Assembly (NCBI GenBank): GCA_035554595.1
Contig: DATMIH010000133.1
Coordinates: 1-12,475, forward strand
Direction of reading: 5' to 3'
Source: VRUE01 sp035554595
GTDB lineage: Bacteria; Actinomycetota; Thermoleophilia; Solirubrobacterales; 70-9
DNA: 12,475 bases
In this document: piece by piece, positions 1-6,609 of the stretch
How positions within the stretch are numbered: the stretch's first letter is position 1
Layout of the letters: every line of letters begins with the position of its first letter
Position numbers and translations under genes: made by a program
Notes under the pieces: model-generated
Database searches by the model: none
What the model was told of the DNA's origin: nothing
Seen by the model: the letters and a program-made list of their open reading frames with translations, nothing else

Positions 1-1198
1 GCTGCAGATCCGCTGTGCCCGAAGCCATCCCCGCCCGCTTGACCGGCACCGAGCCGGTCAGCGAGTGCGAGGCCGGGGTGCCGGCGAAGCCGACCCCGAT
101 GCCGATGAAGGCGTAGCCGAGGCCGACCTTCCAGTATTCGATGTTGTCTTTCCAGAGCAGCAGCATGGTGAGGAAGCCGAGCACGCAGAAGACGTAGCCG
201 ACGAGCAGGGTGAAGCGGGCGCCGCGCGCCTCGACCAGCTTCGCCGAGCGGGGGGCAACGATCACCATCAGGATCGCCGCTGGCAGGATCGCCAGGCCCG
301 AGTCCAGGGTCGAGTAGTCGAGCACGTTCTGGAGGAACTGCTGGCCGATGAACATCGCTCCCATCAGTGAGCCGAAGACGATGATCCCGGCGCAGGCGGC
401 GACCCAGAAGACCCGCCGCTTCGCCACCTCAAGGTCATAGAGCGGCGAGCGCGCCCGGCGCTGGCGCAAGACGAAGGCGCCCGTCGCGGCCAGGGCGACG
501 ATGCCGAGGCCGATCGCCAGGGCGCCCTTGCCGGGCACCGGGGCCAGGTTGATCCCCAGGACGAGGGCCGCCACCAGCAGGATCGAGAGGACGCCGCCGA
601 GGTTGTCGACCGGCTCGGTGGTCTCGTTGACGTGGGCGGGGACGTAGCGCCAGGCCAGGTAGAGCGCCAGGGTGGCGAGGGGCAGGGTGACGAGGAAGAC
701 CGAGCCCCAGTCGAACTGCTCGAGCAGGGCGCCGGAGAGCAGCGGACCGAGCGAGGCGATCGCGCCGCCGATCGCCGACCAGAGCGCGATCGAGCGGGTG
801 CGTTCGTTGCCTGACCACAAGGCGGTGATTAGGGCCAGGGTGGTGGGGAAGGCCATGCCGGCGGCGACGCCGCCGATCACCCGGGCGGCGAAGAGGACGC
901 CGATCGAGGGAGCGAAGCCGGCCAGCAGCGAGGCCGGGATCGAGATGCCCATGCCGAGCAGCAGCATCCGCTTGCGCCCGTAGCGGTCGCCGAGCGCGCC
1001 GAGGTAGAGCACCGAGGTTGCCAGGCCGAGTGAGTAGCCGACGGCGACTAGGTTGAGCGTCGTCTGGCCGGCGTTGAAGTCCTTGCCGATGTCGGGCAGG
1101 GCGACGTTGGCGACGGCGAGGTTGAGGTTGGCCACCGCCGCGACCAGGATTAGCGCGCTGAGGACGAGTCCGGCGCGCTTGGGGCTGCTCGACTCCAT
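1..1198 (-). CDS. MFS drug-efflux-type transporter (DHA2-like), 3' end outside window
   Basis: Reading down from ATG at 1198 gives 399 uninterrupted codons to the left edge, so the C-terminus is missing. The protein begins MESSSPKRAGLVLSALILVA and is almost wholly hydrophobic, with many membrane helices. The MFS motif A between helices 2 and 3 is clear (GALGDRYGRKR, about residues 67-77). A motif C-like stretch, GGAIASLGPLLSGALL, follows at about residues 144-159; this motif marks the proton-antiporting drug exporters. The order and the NLNLAVANVALPDI start of helix 1 fit the 14-helix EmrB/QacA (DHA2) group, so the likely job is proton-coupled export of a small molecule at the inner membrane. 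The substrate cannot be told. No Shine-Dalgarno sequence precedes the ATG. A TAGGTT (-10-like) lies 10 nt upstream at 1209-1214, which would suit a leaderless transcript (inference). It is divergent from the MBL gene at 1269. Confidence 0.9.
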   Translation of the reverse strand, partial: MESSSPKRAGLVLSALILVAAVANLNLAVANVALPDIGKDFNAGQTTLNLVAVGYSLGLATSVLYLGALGDRYGRKRMLLLGMGISIPASLLAGFAPSIGVLFAARVIGGVAAGMAFPTTLALITALWSGNERTRSIALWSAIGGAIASLGPLLSGALLEQFDWGSVFLVTLPLATLALYLAWRYVPAHVNETTEPVDNLGGVLSILLVAALVLGINLAPVPGKGALAIGLGIVALAATGAFVLRQRRARSPLYDLEVAKRRVFWVAACAGIIVFGSLMGAMFIGQQFLQNVLDYSTLDSGLAILPAAILMVIVAPRSAKLVEARGARFTLLVGYVFCVLGFLTMLLLWKDNIEYWKVGLGYAFIGIGVGFAGTPASHSLTGSVPVKRAGMASGTADLQ

Positions 1199-1268
1199 CT
1201 GGCAGGAGAACCTATCCGCATGACGGCGGTCACGCTCGCGGTCAGGGCCTACTGAGAGGATGGGAGCG
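1199..1268. promoter_or_regulatory. Divergent intergenic region between MFS and MBL genes
   Basis: These 70 bp separate two divergently transcribed genes and must contain both promoters. On the minus strand TAGGTT (1214-1209) is a possible -10 element for the transporter. On the plus strand GAGAGG (1254-1259) is a ribosome binding site 9 nt before ATG 1269. I see no convincing -35 element and no clear operator palindrome. Confidence 0.4.
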
Positions 1269-2270
1269 ATGGCTGAGGAGCGCAAACGGCCCGAGGCACC
1301 CCGCAGCGAGAAAGTCCTGCCGGGGATCTGGCGGCTGCGCCTCGCCCTGCCCTGGCCCGGCGTTCCACACGGCAACGTCTGGGCGGTCGAGGCCGACGGC
1401 GGCATCGTCCTCTTCGACACCGGCATCGGCGGCGAGGGGCGGATGCGCCAGTTCGATCTCGCCCTCGCCGGGGCCGGCTTCGGCCTCGAGGACGTGAAGC
1501 TGCTCGTCTGCACCCACTCCCACACCGACCATTACGGGCTCGCGGCGCCGATCGTCGAGGGTGCCGGCTGCGAGCTCTGGATGCACTCCGCCTGGGAGCA
1601 CGTGCGCCTGCTCGCCGACGACCCGTCGGCTGCGCTGGAGCAGCGGCTCGAGGTGGCGCGCCAGAGCGGGGTCCCGGTCGCCGGGCTCGAACGCTACCGC
1701 GAGCGCAGCGACAACAGCGACAACGGCATCGACGCGATCGTCGAGCCCGACCGCGAGCTCCTGCCCGGGGTCGAGGTGGAGACCGACCTCGGCACCTGGC
1801 AGGTCTACGAGACGCCCGGACACGCGCCCTCGCACGTCGTCCTGCACCAGCCCGAGCGCAAGCTGATGATCTCCGGCGATCACCTGCTTGGCCGCACGGT
1901 GCTCTTCTTCGATCACGGCCACAGTCCCGACCCGATCGGCGAATTCCTCGCCAGCCTCGACCGGGTCGAGCCGCTCGAGGTCGAACTCTGCCTGCCCGGC
2001 CACGGCCGGCCCTTCCGCGATCCCAAAGCCAAGATCGCCGAGGCGCGGCGGCAGGTTGGCGAGCTGCTGGAGAAGACCCGCGACGCGCTCGGCGAGGGGG
2101 AGAGGACGGCGTTTGAGGTCGTCGCCGAGATCGTCGGCGCCGACAACGTCAACACCCCGGTCAGCGCCTGGGTCCTGCAGATCGTCCTCTCCTGCCTCGA
2201 CCACATGGTGATCGAGGGCGAAGTGGCCAAGGTCGAGGGGACTGACCCGCAGCGATGGCGGCTTGCATAG
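1269..2270 (+). CDS. MBL-fold metallo-hydrolase with C-terminal winged-helix (LACTB2-like)
   Basis: A 333-residue metallo-beta-lactamase-fold hydrolase. ATG 1269 is preferred over ATG 1260 because GAGAGG sits 9 nt before 1269 but touches 1260. The full dinuclear metal site is visible: THSHTDH (H83, H85, D87, H88), H185 in TPGHAPSH, D204 in SGDH, and H245 in LPGHGRP. The last 80 or so residues, after the metal site, form a charged helical region that matches in place and length the winged-helix tail of the glyoxalase II/LACTB2-type branch. Such enzymes hydrolyse thioesters, lactones or phosphodiesters, and the exact substrate cannot be read from sequence. It is presumably cytoplasmic, as no signal peptide is present. 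The stop codon's final G is the first base of the long inverted repeat downstream. Confidence 0.9.
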   Translation: MAEERKRPEAPRSEKVLPGIWRLRLALPWPGVPHGNVWAVEADGGIVLFDTGIGGEGRMRQFDLALAGAGFGLEDVKLLVCTHSHTDHYGLAAPIVEGAGCELWMHSAWEHVRLLADDPSAALEQRLEVARQSGVPVAGLERYRERSDNSDNGIDAIVEPDRELLPGVEVETDLGTWQVYETPGHAPSHVVLHQPERKLMISGDHLLGRTVLFFDHGHSPDPIGEFLASLDRVEPLEVELCLPGHGRPFRDPKAKIAEARRQVGELLEKTRDALGEGERTAFEVVAEIVGADNVNTPVSAWVLQIVLSCLDHMVIEGEVAKVEGTDPQRWRLA

Positions 2271-2371
2271 GCCGACGGGCACCCCTCCCCGGGAGACCGT
2301 CCGTCTCGCAGTGGGTGCCGGGCTGTGGGGTGATCGCTCCCAAGCCTCCCGGGGAGGGGTGCCCGTCGGCC
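2270..2371 (+). repeat. Perfect 26-bp inverted repeat with 50-nt spacer
   Basis: The arm at 2270-2295 (begins GGCCGACGGGCACCCC) is the exact reverse complement of the arm at 2346-2371, 26 of 26 bases. The spacer is 2296-2345. The left arm begins in the TAG stop of the MBL gene, and the right arm ends 19 nt before the ATG of the next gene. RNA from this stretch could form a very stable GC-rich hairpin. It may act as a terminator, an mRNA 3'-end stabiliser or an attenuator for the genes downstream. No U-tract follows, so it is not a classical intrinsic terminator. The spacer also contains GGGTGCC (2313-2319), which can pair with 2278-2284 in the left arm, giving a competing smaller hairpin. Confidence 0.85.
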
Positions 2372-2390
2372 CCTGTAGGCTGCCCGGCTG

Positions 2391-2834
2391 ATGGCCAGCT
2401 TCACCTTTACGCGTGAGATCGCCGCGCCGCCGGAGACGGTGTTCGCGGTGCTCACGGATCATCGCAAGTACTCGGAGCTGACGCCGCTGCGCAAGTCGGA
2501 GCTCGAGCGCGAGGGCGAGCCGGCGCCCAACGGCCTCGGCGCGATCCGCAAGCTGACCGCGGTGGGGCCGCCGCTGCGCGAGGAGGTCATTGCCTACCAG
2601 CCGGATGAGCGCTTCTCTTACAAGCTGCTGTCCGGGCTGCCGGTCCGCGACCACGTTGGCACCGTCGAACTGACGCCCAACGGCGGCAGCACCAAGATGG
2701 TCTACGCGGTTCGCACCCAGCCGACTCTGCCGGTTGTCGGCTTCGCCGTGGTCGCTGTGGTTAAGCAGGCGGTCAAGGGGCTTGTCGACGGCATCGTCAA
2801 GGAGTCCGAGCGACGCGCCGCGGCGGGGGGTTGA
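2391..2834 (+). CDS. SRPBCC (START/polyketide-cyclase fold) family protein
   Basis: A 147-residue protein with the plan of the SRPBCC helix-grip fold. A first strand and helix, FTFTREIAAPPETVFAVLTDHRKYSELTP, is the typical opening of this family. The pattern continues with 'GLGAIRKLTAVGPPLREEVIAYQP', a sheet region, and a long amphipathic C-terminal helix (about residues 112-144). Members bind hydrophobic small molecules or lipids and some are cyclases or dehydrases; the ligand here is unknown. No signal peptide is seen, although the C-terminal segment VVGFAVVAVVKQAVKGLV is quite hydrophobic. The start is ATG 2391, with no strong Shine-Dalgarno sequence. Its stop codon overlaps the TTG start of the propeller gene, so the two are probably translationally coupled. 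Confidence 0.82.
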   Translation: MASFTFTREIAAPPETVFAVLTDHRKYSELTPLRKSELEREGEPAPNGLGAIRKLTAVGPPLREEVIAYQPDERFSYKLLSGLPVRDHVGTVELTPNGGSTKMVYAVRTQPTLPVVGFAVVAVVKQAVKGLVDGIVKESERRAAAGG

Positions 2835-4264
2835 GCGGCACCGCCAAAACACTCCTCGCCGGTCTGTGGGCGCAGGCGGAGCACCTCTGGAAGCAGCACC
2901 GGCGTCTCTCGATTGGCCTGATCCTCAGCGCAGTGATCGTTGTCTTCGGCGCCGGCGTGCTCGCCTATGAGCTGGTCAAGCGGCCCGCCGACGTGCACAA
3001 CGAAAACGCCACCTTCGTGCCGCAGAAGCCGGCCAAGCCGGAGCCGAAGGCAAAGACGGTCAACTGGCCGATGTACGGGCTCAACCCGGCGCGCACCCGC
3101 TATCTACCGGCGACCGGGATCAAGCCGCCCTTCCGCAAGCTCTGGCGCTACACCGAGCGGCCGCTGCTCGAGTTCCCGCCGATCTACGTCGCCGGCAAGC
3201 TCTACTTCGTCAACAACAACGGCACCGCCTACGCCCTCGACGCCGACAGCGGCAAGGTGCTGTGGGAACGAAGCCTCGGTCGCCTCAACGCCTCCTCGCC
3301 GGCCTACTCCAAGCATCGTCTCTACATCGTCAACCTCGTCCCCGGCCACATCGTCAAGCTCGACGCCAAGACCGGCAAGGTCATCTGGAAGCACTCGCTG
3401 CCGGGCCGGGCCGAGTCATCGCCGGTGGTGATCGGGCGCACCGTCTATTTCGGCTGTGAGGACGGCAACCTCTACGCGCTCAGCACGATCAGCGGCAACG
3501 TGCGCTGGGCGACCCAGCTCGGCGGCCCGATCAAGTCCGCCCCCGCCTATTACGGCGGCACCCTTTACGTCGGCGATTACGGCGGCTACATGAACGCGGT
3601 TGACGCCAAGACCGGCAAGTTGAAGTGGCAGAGCGGCTCACTGGGCCAGGGCTTCGGTACCTCGGGCCAGTTCTACTCGACCCCCGCCGTCGCCTTCGGT
3701 CGTGTCTACGCCGGCAACAACGACGACCGCGTCTACAGCTTCGATATCAAGGACGGGACGCTGGCCTGGAGCTACTCGACCGGCGGCTACGCCTACTCGG
3801 GCCCGACCGTCTCGACCACTCGCCACAGCCCGCCGACCGTCTACATCGGCTCCTTCGACGGCAACATCTACGCCCTCGACGCCAAGGACGGCAGCCTGCG
3901 CTGGAGCCACTCGGCCGGTGGCCAGGTGGTCGGCTCGCTCTCGGCGATCGGCGACATCGTCTACGTCGCCGAGTTCACCAACAACACGACCAGCGGCTTC
4001 ATGATGAAGAGCGGCCGCAAGGTCTTCAGCTACCCGCGCGGCACCTACTCGCCGGTGATCTCCGACGGCCGCCGCATCTACTTGACCGGCTACTCGAGCA
4101 TCACCGCTCTGCAGCCCTACAAGTACAAAGCGGCGGTCGGGCCGGCCTTCGCCGCGCCGGAGGGCAAGCCGCCTAAGGCGCAAGGCCGCCCGGCGGGGGC
4201 GGGGGCGCAAGCGGCGGGTTCGGGGCAAAAGCGGGGAACACCGGGTGGTGGAGGGCGTCGCTGA
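2831..4264 (+). CDS. Membrane-anchored PQQ-type beta-propeller repeat protein
   Basis: A 477-residue protein. Residues 1-26 are basic, a single membrane helix spans about 27-46 (LSIGLILSAVIVVFGAGVLA), and the rest should lie outside the membrane. Repeats of the PQQ-like/BamB type are visible: ALDADSGKVLWE (135), KLDAKTGKVIWKHSL (176), LYALSTISGNVRWATQL (214), AVDAKTGKLKWQ (256), YSFDIKDGTLAWSYS (302), YALDAKDGSLRWSHS (347). They suggest a propeller of seven or so blades. Without a dehydrogenase partner it is more likely a scaffold or binding protein than a quinoprotein enzyme; this is inference. Residues from about 434 on are a Pro/Ala/Gly-rich tail without repeats. The start is TTG 2831, overlapping the previous stop as TTGA, with G-rich sequence just before it; no other in-frame start precedes the membrane helix. 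Its last 92 bp overlap the gene on the other strand. Confidence 0.85.
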   Translation: MSGTAKTLLAGLWAQAEHLWKQHRRLSIGLILSAVIVVFGAGVLAYELVKRPADVHNENATFVPQKPAKPEPKAKTVNWPMYGLNPARTRYLPATGIKPPFRKLWRYTERPLLEFPPIYVAGKLYFVNNNGTAYALDADSGKVLWERSLGRLNASSPAYSKHRLYIVNLVPGHIVKLDAKTGKVIWKHSLPGRAESSPVVIGRTVYFGCEDGNLYALSTISGNVRWATQLGGPIKSAPAYYGGTLYVGDYGGYMNAVDAKTGKLKWQSGSLGQGFGTSGQFYSTPAVAFGRVYAGNNDDRVYSFDIKDGTLAWSYSTGGYAYSGPTVSTTRHSPPTVYIGSFDGNIYALDAKDGSLRWSHSAGGQVVGSLSAIGDIVYVAEFTNNTTSGFMMKSGRKVFSYPRGTYSPVISDGRRIYLTGYSSITALQPYKYKAAVGPAFAAPEGKPPKAQGRPAGAGAQAAGSGQKRGTPGGGGRR

Positions 4265-5243
4265 GGGCGGTCAGGCTGGAGGGGTAGTTCTGGATCCGGT
4301 AGGAGCTGGTCGAGCCGAAGTCCTGGTAGTAGATCAGCATCTTGCAGCGCTTGTGGCCGCGCACCCAGCCCAGCAGGCGATCCATGTAGGCGGGGTCATC
4401 GGCGCCGGTTGAGATGCCGAACTCGGGGATCGCGAAGGGCTTGTTCGAGAAGCGGTTGTAGAGGCCGGTCAACGCTTTCCAGTCCTGGGCGTCGGAGTAG
4501 AAGTCGGTGCCGACCCAGTCGACGTATTTGTCGCCCGGGTAGAAGTATTTGGGCCGGTTCTGGGGGACGGTCGGTGAGCCAGCCGGCAGGGTGCTCCAGA
4601 GCACCGCGACGGGCGCGCGGGGCAGGCCACCGCCGCCGGCGCGCAGCGGCGGCAGGCCGGTTTCGCCGAGCCGGGCGTTGATCTTGGCGCGGCTGCCTCC
4701 GCCGTGGACGACAATGAATATGCGGCGGAAGGCGAGGCGGTACCAGCGTGGCTTGTGGGCGACGTCGCGCAGCTTGCCGGCGCAGTCGTAGGAGGAATAG
4801 ACGTTGAGGCAGCGGTTGGGCTCGCCCAGCGGGCGGATGTAGGCGGGCATTTCCTTCTCCCAGAACAGCCGGTTGAGCCGGACCAGGTATTCGTCGCCAT
4901 AGCCCTGGGCGATCGAGCGCGGGCTGATCAGCTCGTGTCCGTCGCCCGCATCGGCGCTGGTCAGGTGCAGGACCGGCCGCGCCCGCGCTGCCTGCCAACG
5001 TTCGATCGAGTCGGGGAATTCGGCGCCCCAGCTGCGGAAGCTCTCGATCAGCGCCGGGTGCTTGTGCAGGTCGGCGGAGAAGTGGCCGAAGTCGGCCGGG
5101 TCGCCGGTGTCGCTGACGCCAAAGAAGATCTTCTTGCCCTTGGGCAGCAGCGTGCCCGCCTCGGCGCTAGATGCCAGGGCGCAGCACAAGACGGCCGCCA
5201 CGAGAGCGACCAAGGCCACTCGCATCCGCGTTGCGCCGGGCAT
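4173..5243 (-). CDS. Secreted GH26-like putative glycoside hydrolase
   Basis: From ATG 5243 the protein has 356 residues. A signal peptide is evident: MPGATRMR, a hydrophobic run VALVALVAAVLCCALA, then an ASSAEA-type cleavage site near residue 29. The mature part resembles clan GH-A/GH26 beta-mannanase-type hydrolases: YIRPLGEPNR around E141 fits the acid/base glutamate of the family's 'RPxHExN' motif, VDWVGTDFYS the strand 6 motif, and KPFAIPEFG around E274 the nucleophile. The usual His before the acid/base Glu is Gly here. It would act outside the cell on a glycan, of unknown type. The start is uncertain: a perfect GGAGGTGA lies at 5280-5273, 14 nt before an in-frame TTG (5258), whereas ATG 5243 has only weak SD. 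The Pro-rich C-terminus overlaps the propeller gene. Confidence 0.72.
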   Translation of the reverse strand: MPGATRMRVALVALVAAVLCCALASSAEAGTLLPKGKKIFFGVSDTGDPADFGHFSADLHKHPALIESFRSWGAEFPDSIERWQAARARPVLHLTSADAGDGHELISPRSIAQGYGDEYLVRLNRLFWEKEMPAYIRPLGEPNRCLNVYSSYDCAGKLRDVAHKPRWYRLAFRRIFIVVHGGGSRAKINARLGETGLPPLRAGGGGLPRAPVAVLWSTLPAGSPTVPQNRPKYFYPGDKYVDWVGTDFYSDAQDWKALTGLYNRFSNKPFAIPEFGISTGADDPAYMDRLLGWVRGHKRCKMLIYYQDFGSTSSYRIQNYPSSLTALSDALHHPVFPAFAPNPPLAPPPPPGGLAP

Positions 5244-5323
5244 CCGGGCCTGATTCAACCGATAGGTCCGTCTCACCTCCCGCAGAACACGGCCGCGGGC
5301 CGATGGTTGCAACCCGCGCCGAC

Positions 5324-5360
5324 GGGCCGGAAAGCCGTGTATGTCACGACTTTCCGGCTC
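5324..5360 (-). terminator. Hairpin downstream of metallophosphoesterase gene, possible terminator
   Basis: GCCGGAAAG at 5326-5334 pairs with CTTTCCGGC at 5350-5358. After one C/A mismatch the stem continues CGTG/CACG to a 5-nt loop (TATGT, 5340-5344), giving a stem of 14 positions with one mismatch, plus G-T and G-C pairs outside. It lies 19 nt beyond the stop codon at 5379 of the minus-strand gene. No U-tract follows on the minus strand, which is common for candidate terminators in GC-rich actinobacteria, so function is inferred from position and stem strength. Confidence 0.5.
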
Positions 5361-5378
5361 TTGGACCGCGGTTTGGCG

Positions 5379-6497
5379 CTATTTCGTCGGGCAGACCGTG
5401 GGGTCGAAGCCCGGCTGTTTGCTGAACTGGACGCGCTGGTAGGTGAAGACGCCGCTCGTGCGCGGTTCGACGCTCAGCTTCAGCCACTCATGACAGGGAG
5501 TGGTGCTGCCGTTGACCGTGATTCGGCGCAGGTTCGGCACGTCGTGGGCGATCCCGTAGATCGCCTTGTTCTGCGGCCGGCTGGGGTCGGCCAGTGGATA
5601 ATCGTCGACGAATTTGTGGGAGTCGCCGTTGAGCAGCAGCACCGGCCCGTGGAAGCGCGATGCTTGGCGGGCCAGTTCCTGCACGATCGGCTGGAAATGG
5701 TCGTACTGGGTCGGATCGCCCTCGATTGCCGGATCCCACATGTCGGCCTGGATGCCGATCGCCACGGCCTTATCGTGCTCGTCACGGGCGCGGTCGAAGA
5801 TCCGGTCCATCCAGGCCAGGTCGGCGGCGGTGCGGTTGGTTACCTCGTCGACCTGCGATTTCGTCCGCGGCTGTTCGAACCAGGGCAGCCAGTCGTTGTT
5901 GGAGCCGGGCACGTTGAGGTCGCCGAACTGCACGTCCCCCTGGTCCCACATCACGTTTTCGACGTAGTTGCCGCCCTGTGTCTGCACGTGCATGGCGTGC
6001 TGGCCGAGGGTCCAGCCCGGGCTGGGGAAGAAGATCCGGTGGATCTCGCTCAGCCGCGCCGGGCGGGCGTCGCCGTTCAGCACCGGGCCGGCGGGCCAGT
6101 AGGCCCCATTGTTGGTCCGGTGGCAATCGGTCCACTCGTTGTCGCCCGGTGTGTAGACGAACGGGTCCGCGAAGCCGTCGAAGTCGGCGCGGATCTGTTC
6201 GAAGTAGGGCGTCGTGCATTCGCTTGAGCCGTTCTTGATGTCGCCCAGGTGCATCACCAGCTGGACGCTTGGGTCGGCGTTGATCTCGGCTACGTCGTTG
6301 GGGAAGTTTTCGAACTGGGGCAGGCCGTATGGCGTGTCGCCAATCACCGCGTAGGTGAAGGGCCCGAAATGGTCGCGGCCGCGATTGCCGTTGGAATGCT
6401 CATGGTGGCCCGATGGGCCACGGTCGGCGCCGGCAGTCGCGGCACTGGCGAAGATGGCCAGGGCGAGTACGGCGATAACGAGAAATGCGCGCCTCAT
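5379..6497 (-). CDS. Secreted calcineurin-like metallophosphoesterase with divergent active site
   Basis: Starting at ATG 6497 (AAAGGA 8 nt upstream on the minus strand) gives 372 residues. It opens with a signal peptide MRRAFLVIAVLALAIFASAATAGA, cut near residue 24. The metal-site order of calcineurin-like phosphoesterases can be traced: AVIGDTPYG (D54), MHLGDIKNG (D86), TPGDNEWTDCH (D119/N120/E121), and NGDSHKF (D292, H294). Several canonical residues are changed: GDxH is GDTP, GNHD/E is GDNE, and the conserved His before the last motif lies where the sequence reads GIQADMW. The fold assignment is secure but catalysis on a classical phosphoester is not. Five cysteines (94, 125, 335, 369 among them) could form disulfides in the exported protein. 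A much longer open frame runs upstream, but the signal peptide and SD fix the start here. Confidence 0.8.
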   Translation of the reverse strand: MRRAFLVIAVLALAIFASAATAGADRGPSGHHEHSNGNRGRDHFGPFTYAVIGDTPYGLPQFENFPNDVAEINADPSVQLVMHLGDIKNGSSECTTPYFEQIRADFDGFADPFVYTPGDNEWTDCHRTNNGAYWPAGPVLNGDARPARLSEIHRIFFPSPGWTLGQHAMHVQTQGGNYVENVMWDQGDVQFGDLNVPGSNNDWLPWFEQPRTKSQVDEVTNRTAADLAWMDRIFDRARDEHDKAVAIGIQADMWDPAIEGDPTQYDHFQPIVQELARQASRFHGPVLLLNGDSHKFVDDYPLADPSRPQNKAIYGIAHDVPNLRRITVNGSTTPCHEWLKLSVEPRTSGVFTYQRVQFSKQPGFDPTVCPTK

Positions 6498-6609
6498 CCG
6501 CGTGTTCCTTTCGTTGGGAGCAGCTATCGGCCGCGACGCTAGGCCCGGATCGAGTTGCGGATGTAGACGAGCTGTGGCCGTCCCGTGACGGATCTGTGAA
6601 ACGGGCGGC
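6498..6609. other. Intergenic region between recQ and the metallophosphoesterase gene
   Basis: These 112 bp separate the recQ stop (6610-6612, minus) from the phosphoesterase start. A small hairpin, CCGTC (6578-6582) and GACGG (6587-6591) with a 4-nt loop, lies about 20 nt after recQ and could be a weak terminator. The SD AAAGGA is at the left end. I find no clear -35/-10 pair and no small gene. Confidence 0.35.

Noticed and set aside
2270..2371. The 26-bp inverted repeat as a miniature transposable element
   Set aside because: I see no target-site duplication beside the arms and cannot see another copy in the window, so the hairpin reading is preferred. A genome-wide copy search would reopen this.
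1242..2852. A 536-codon open frame on the minus strand across the MBL and SRPBCC genes
   Set aside because: It is antisense to two genes with intact family motifs, runs through the hairpin and has an Arg/Gly/Asp-rich composition with no domain. It is an artefact of the high GC content, where stops are rare.
4704..6227. A 507-codon open frame on the plus strand across the GH26-like and phosphoesterase genes
   Set aside because: It crosses an intergenic gap and hairpin and two genes with signal peptides and motifs on the other strand. The translation shows no family resemblance.
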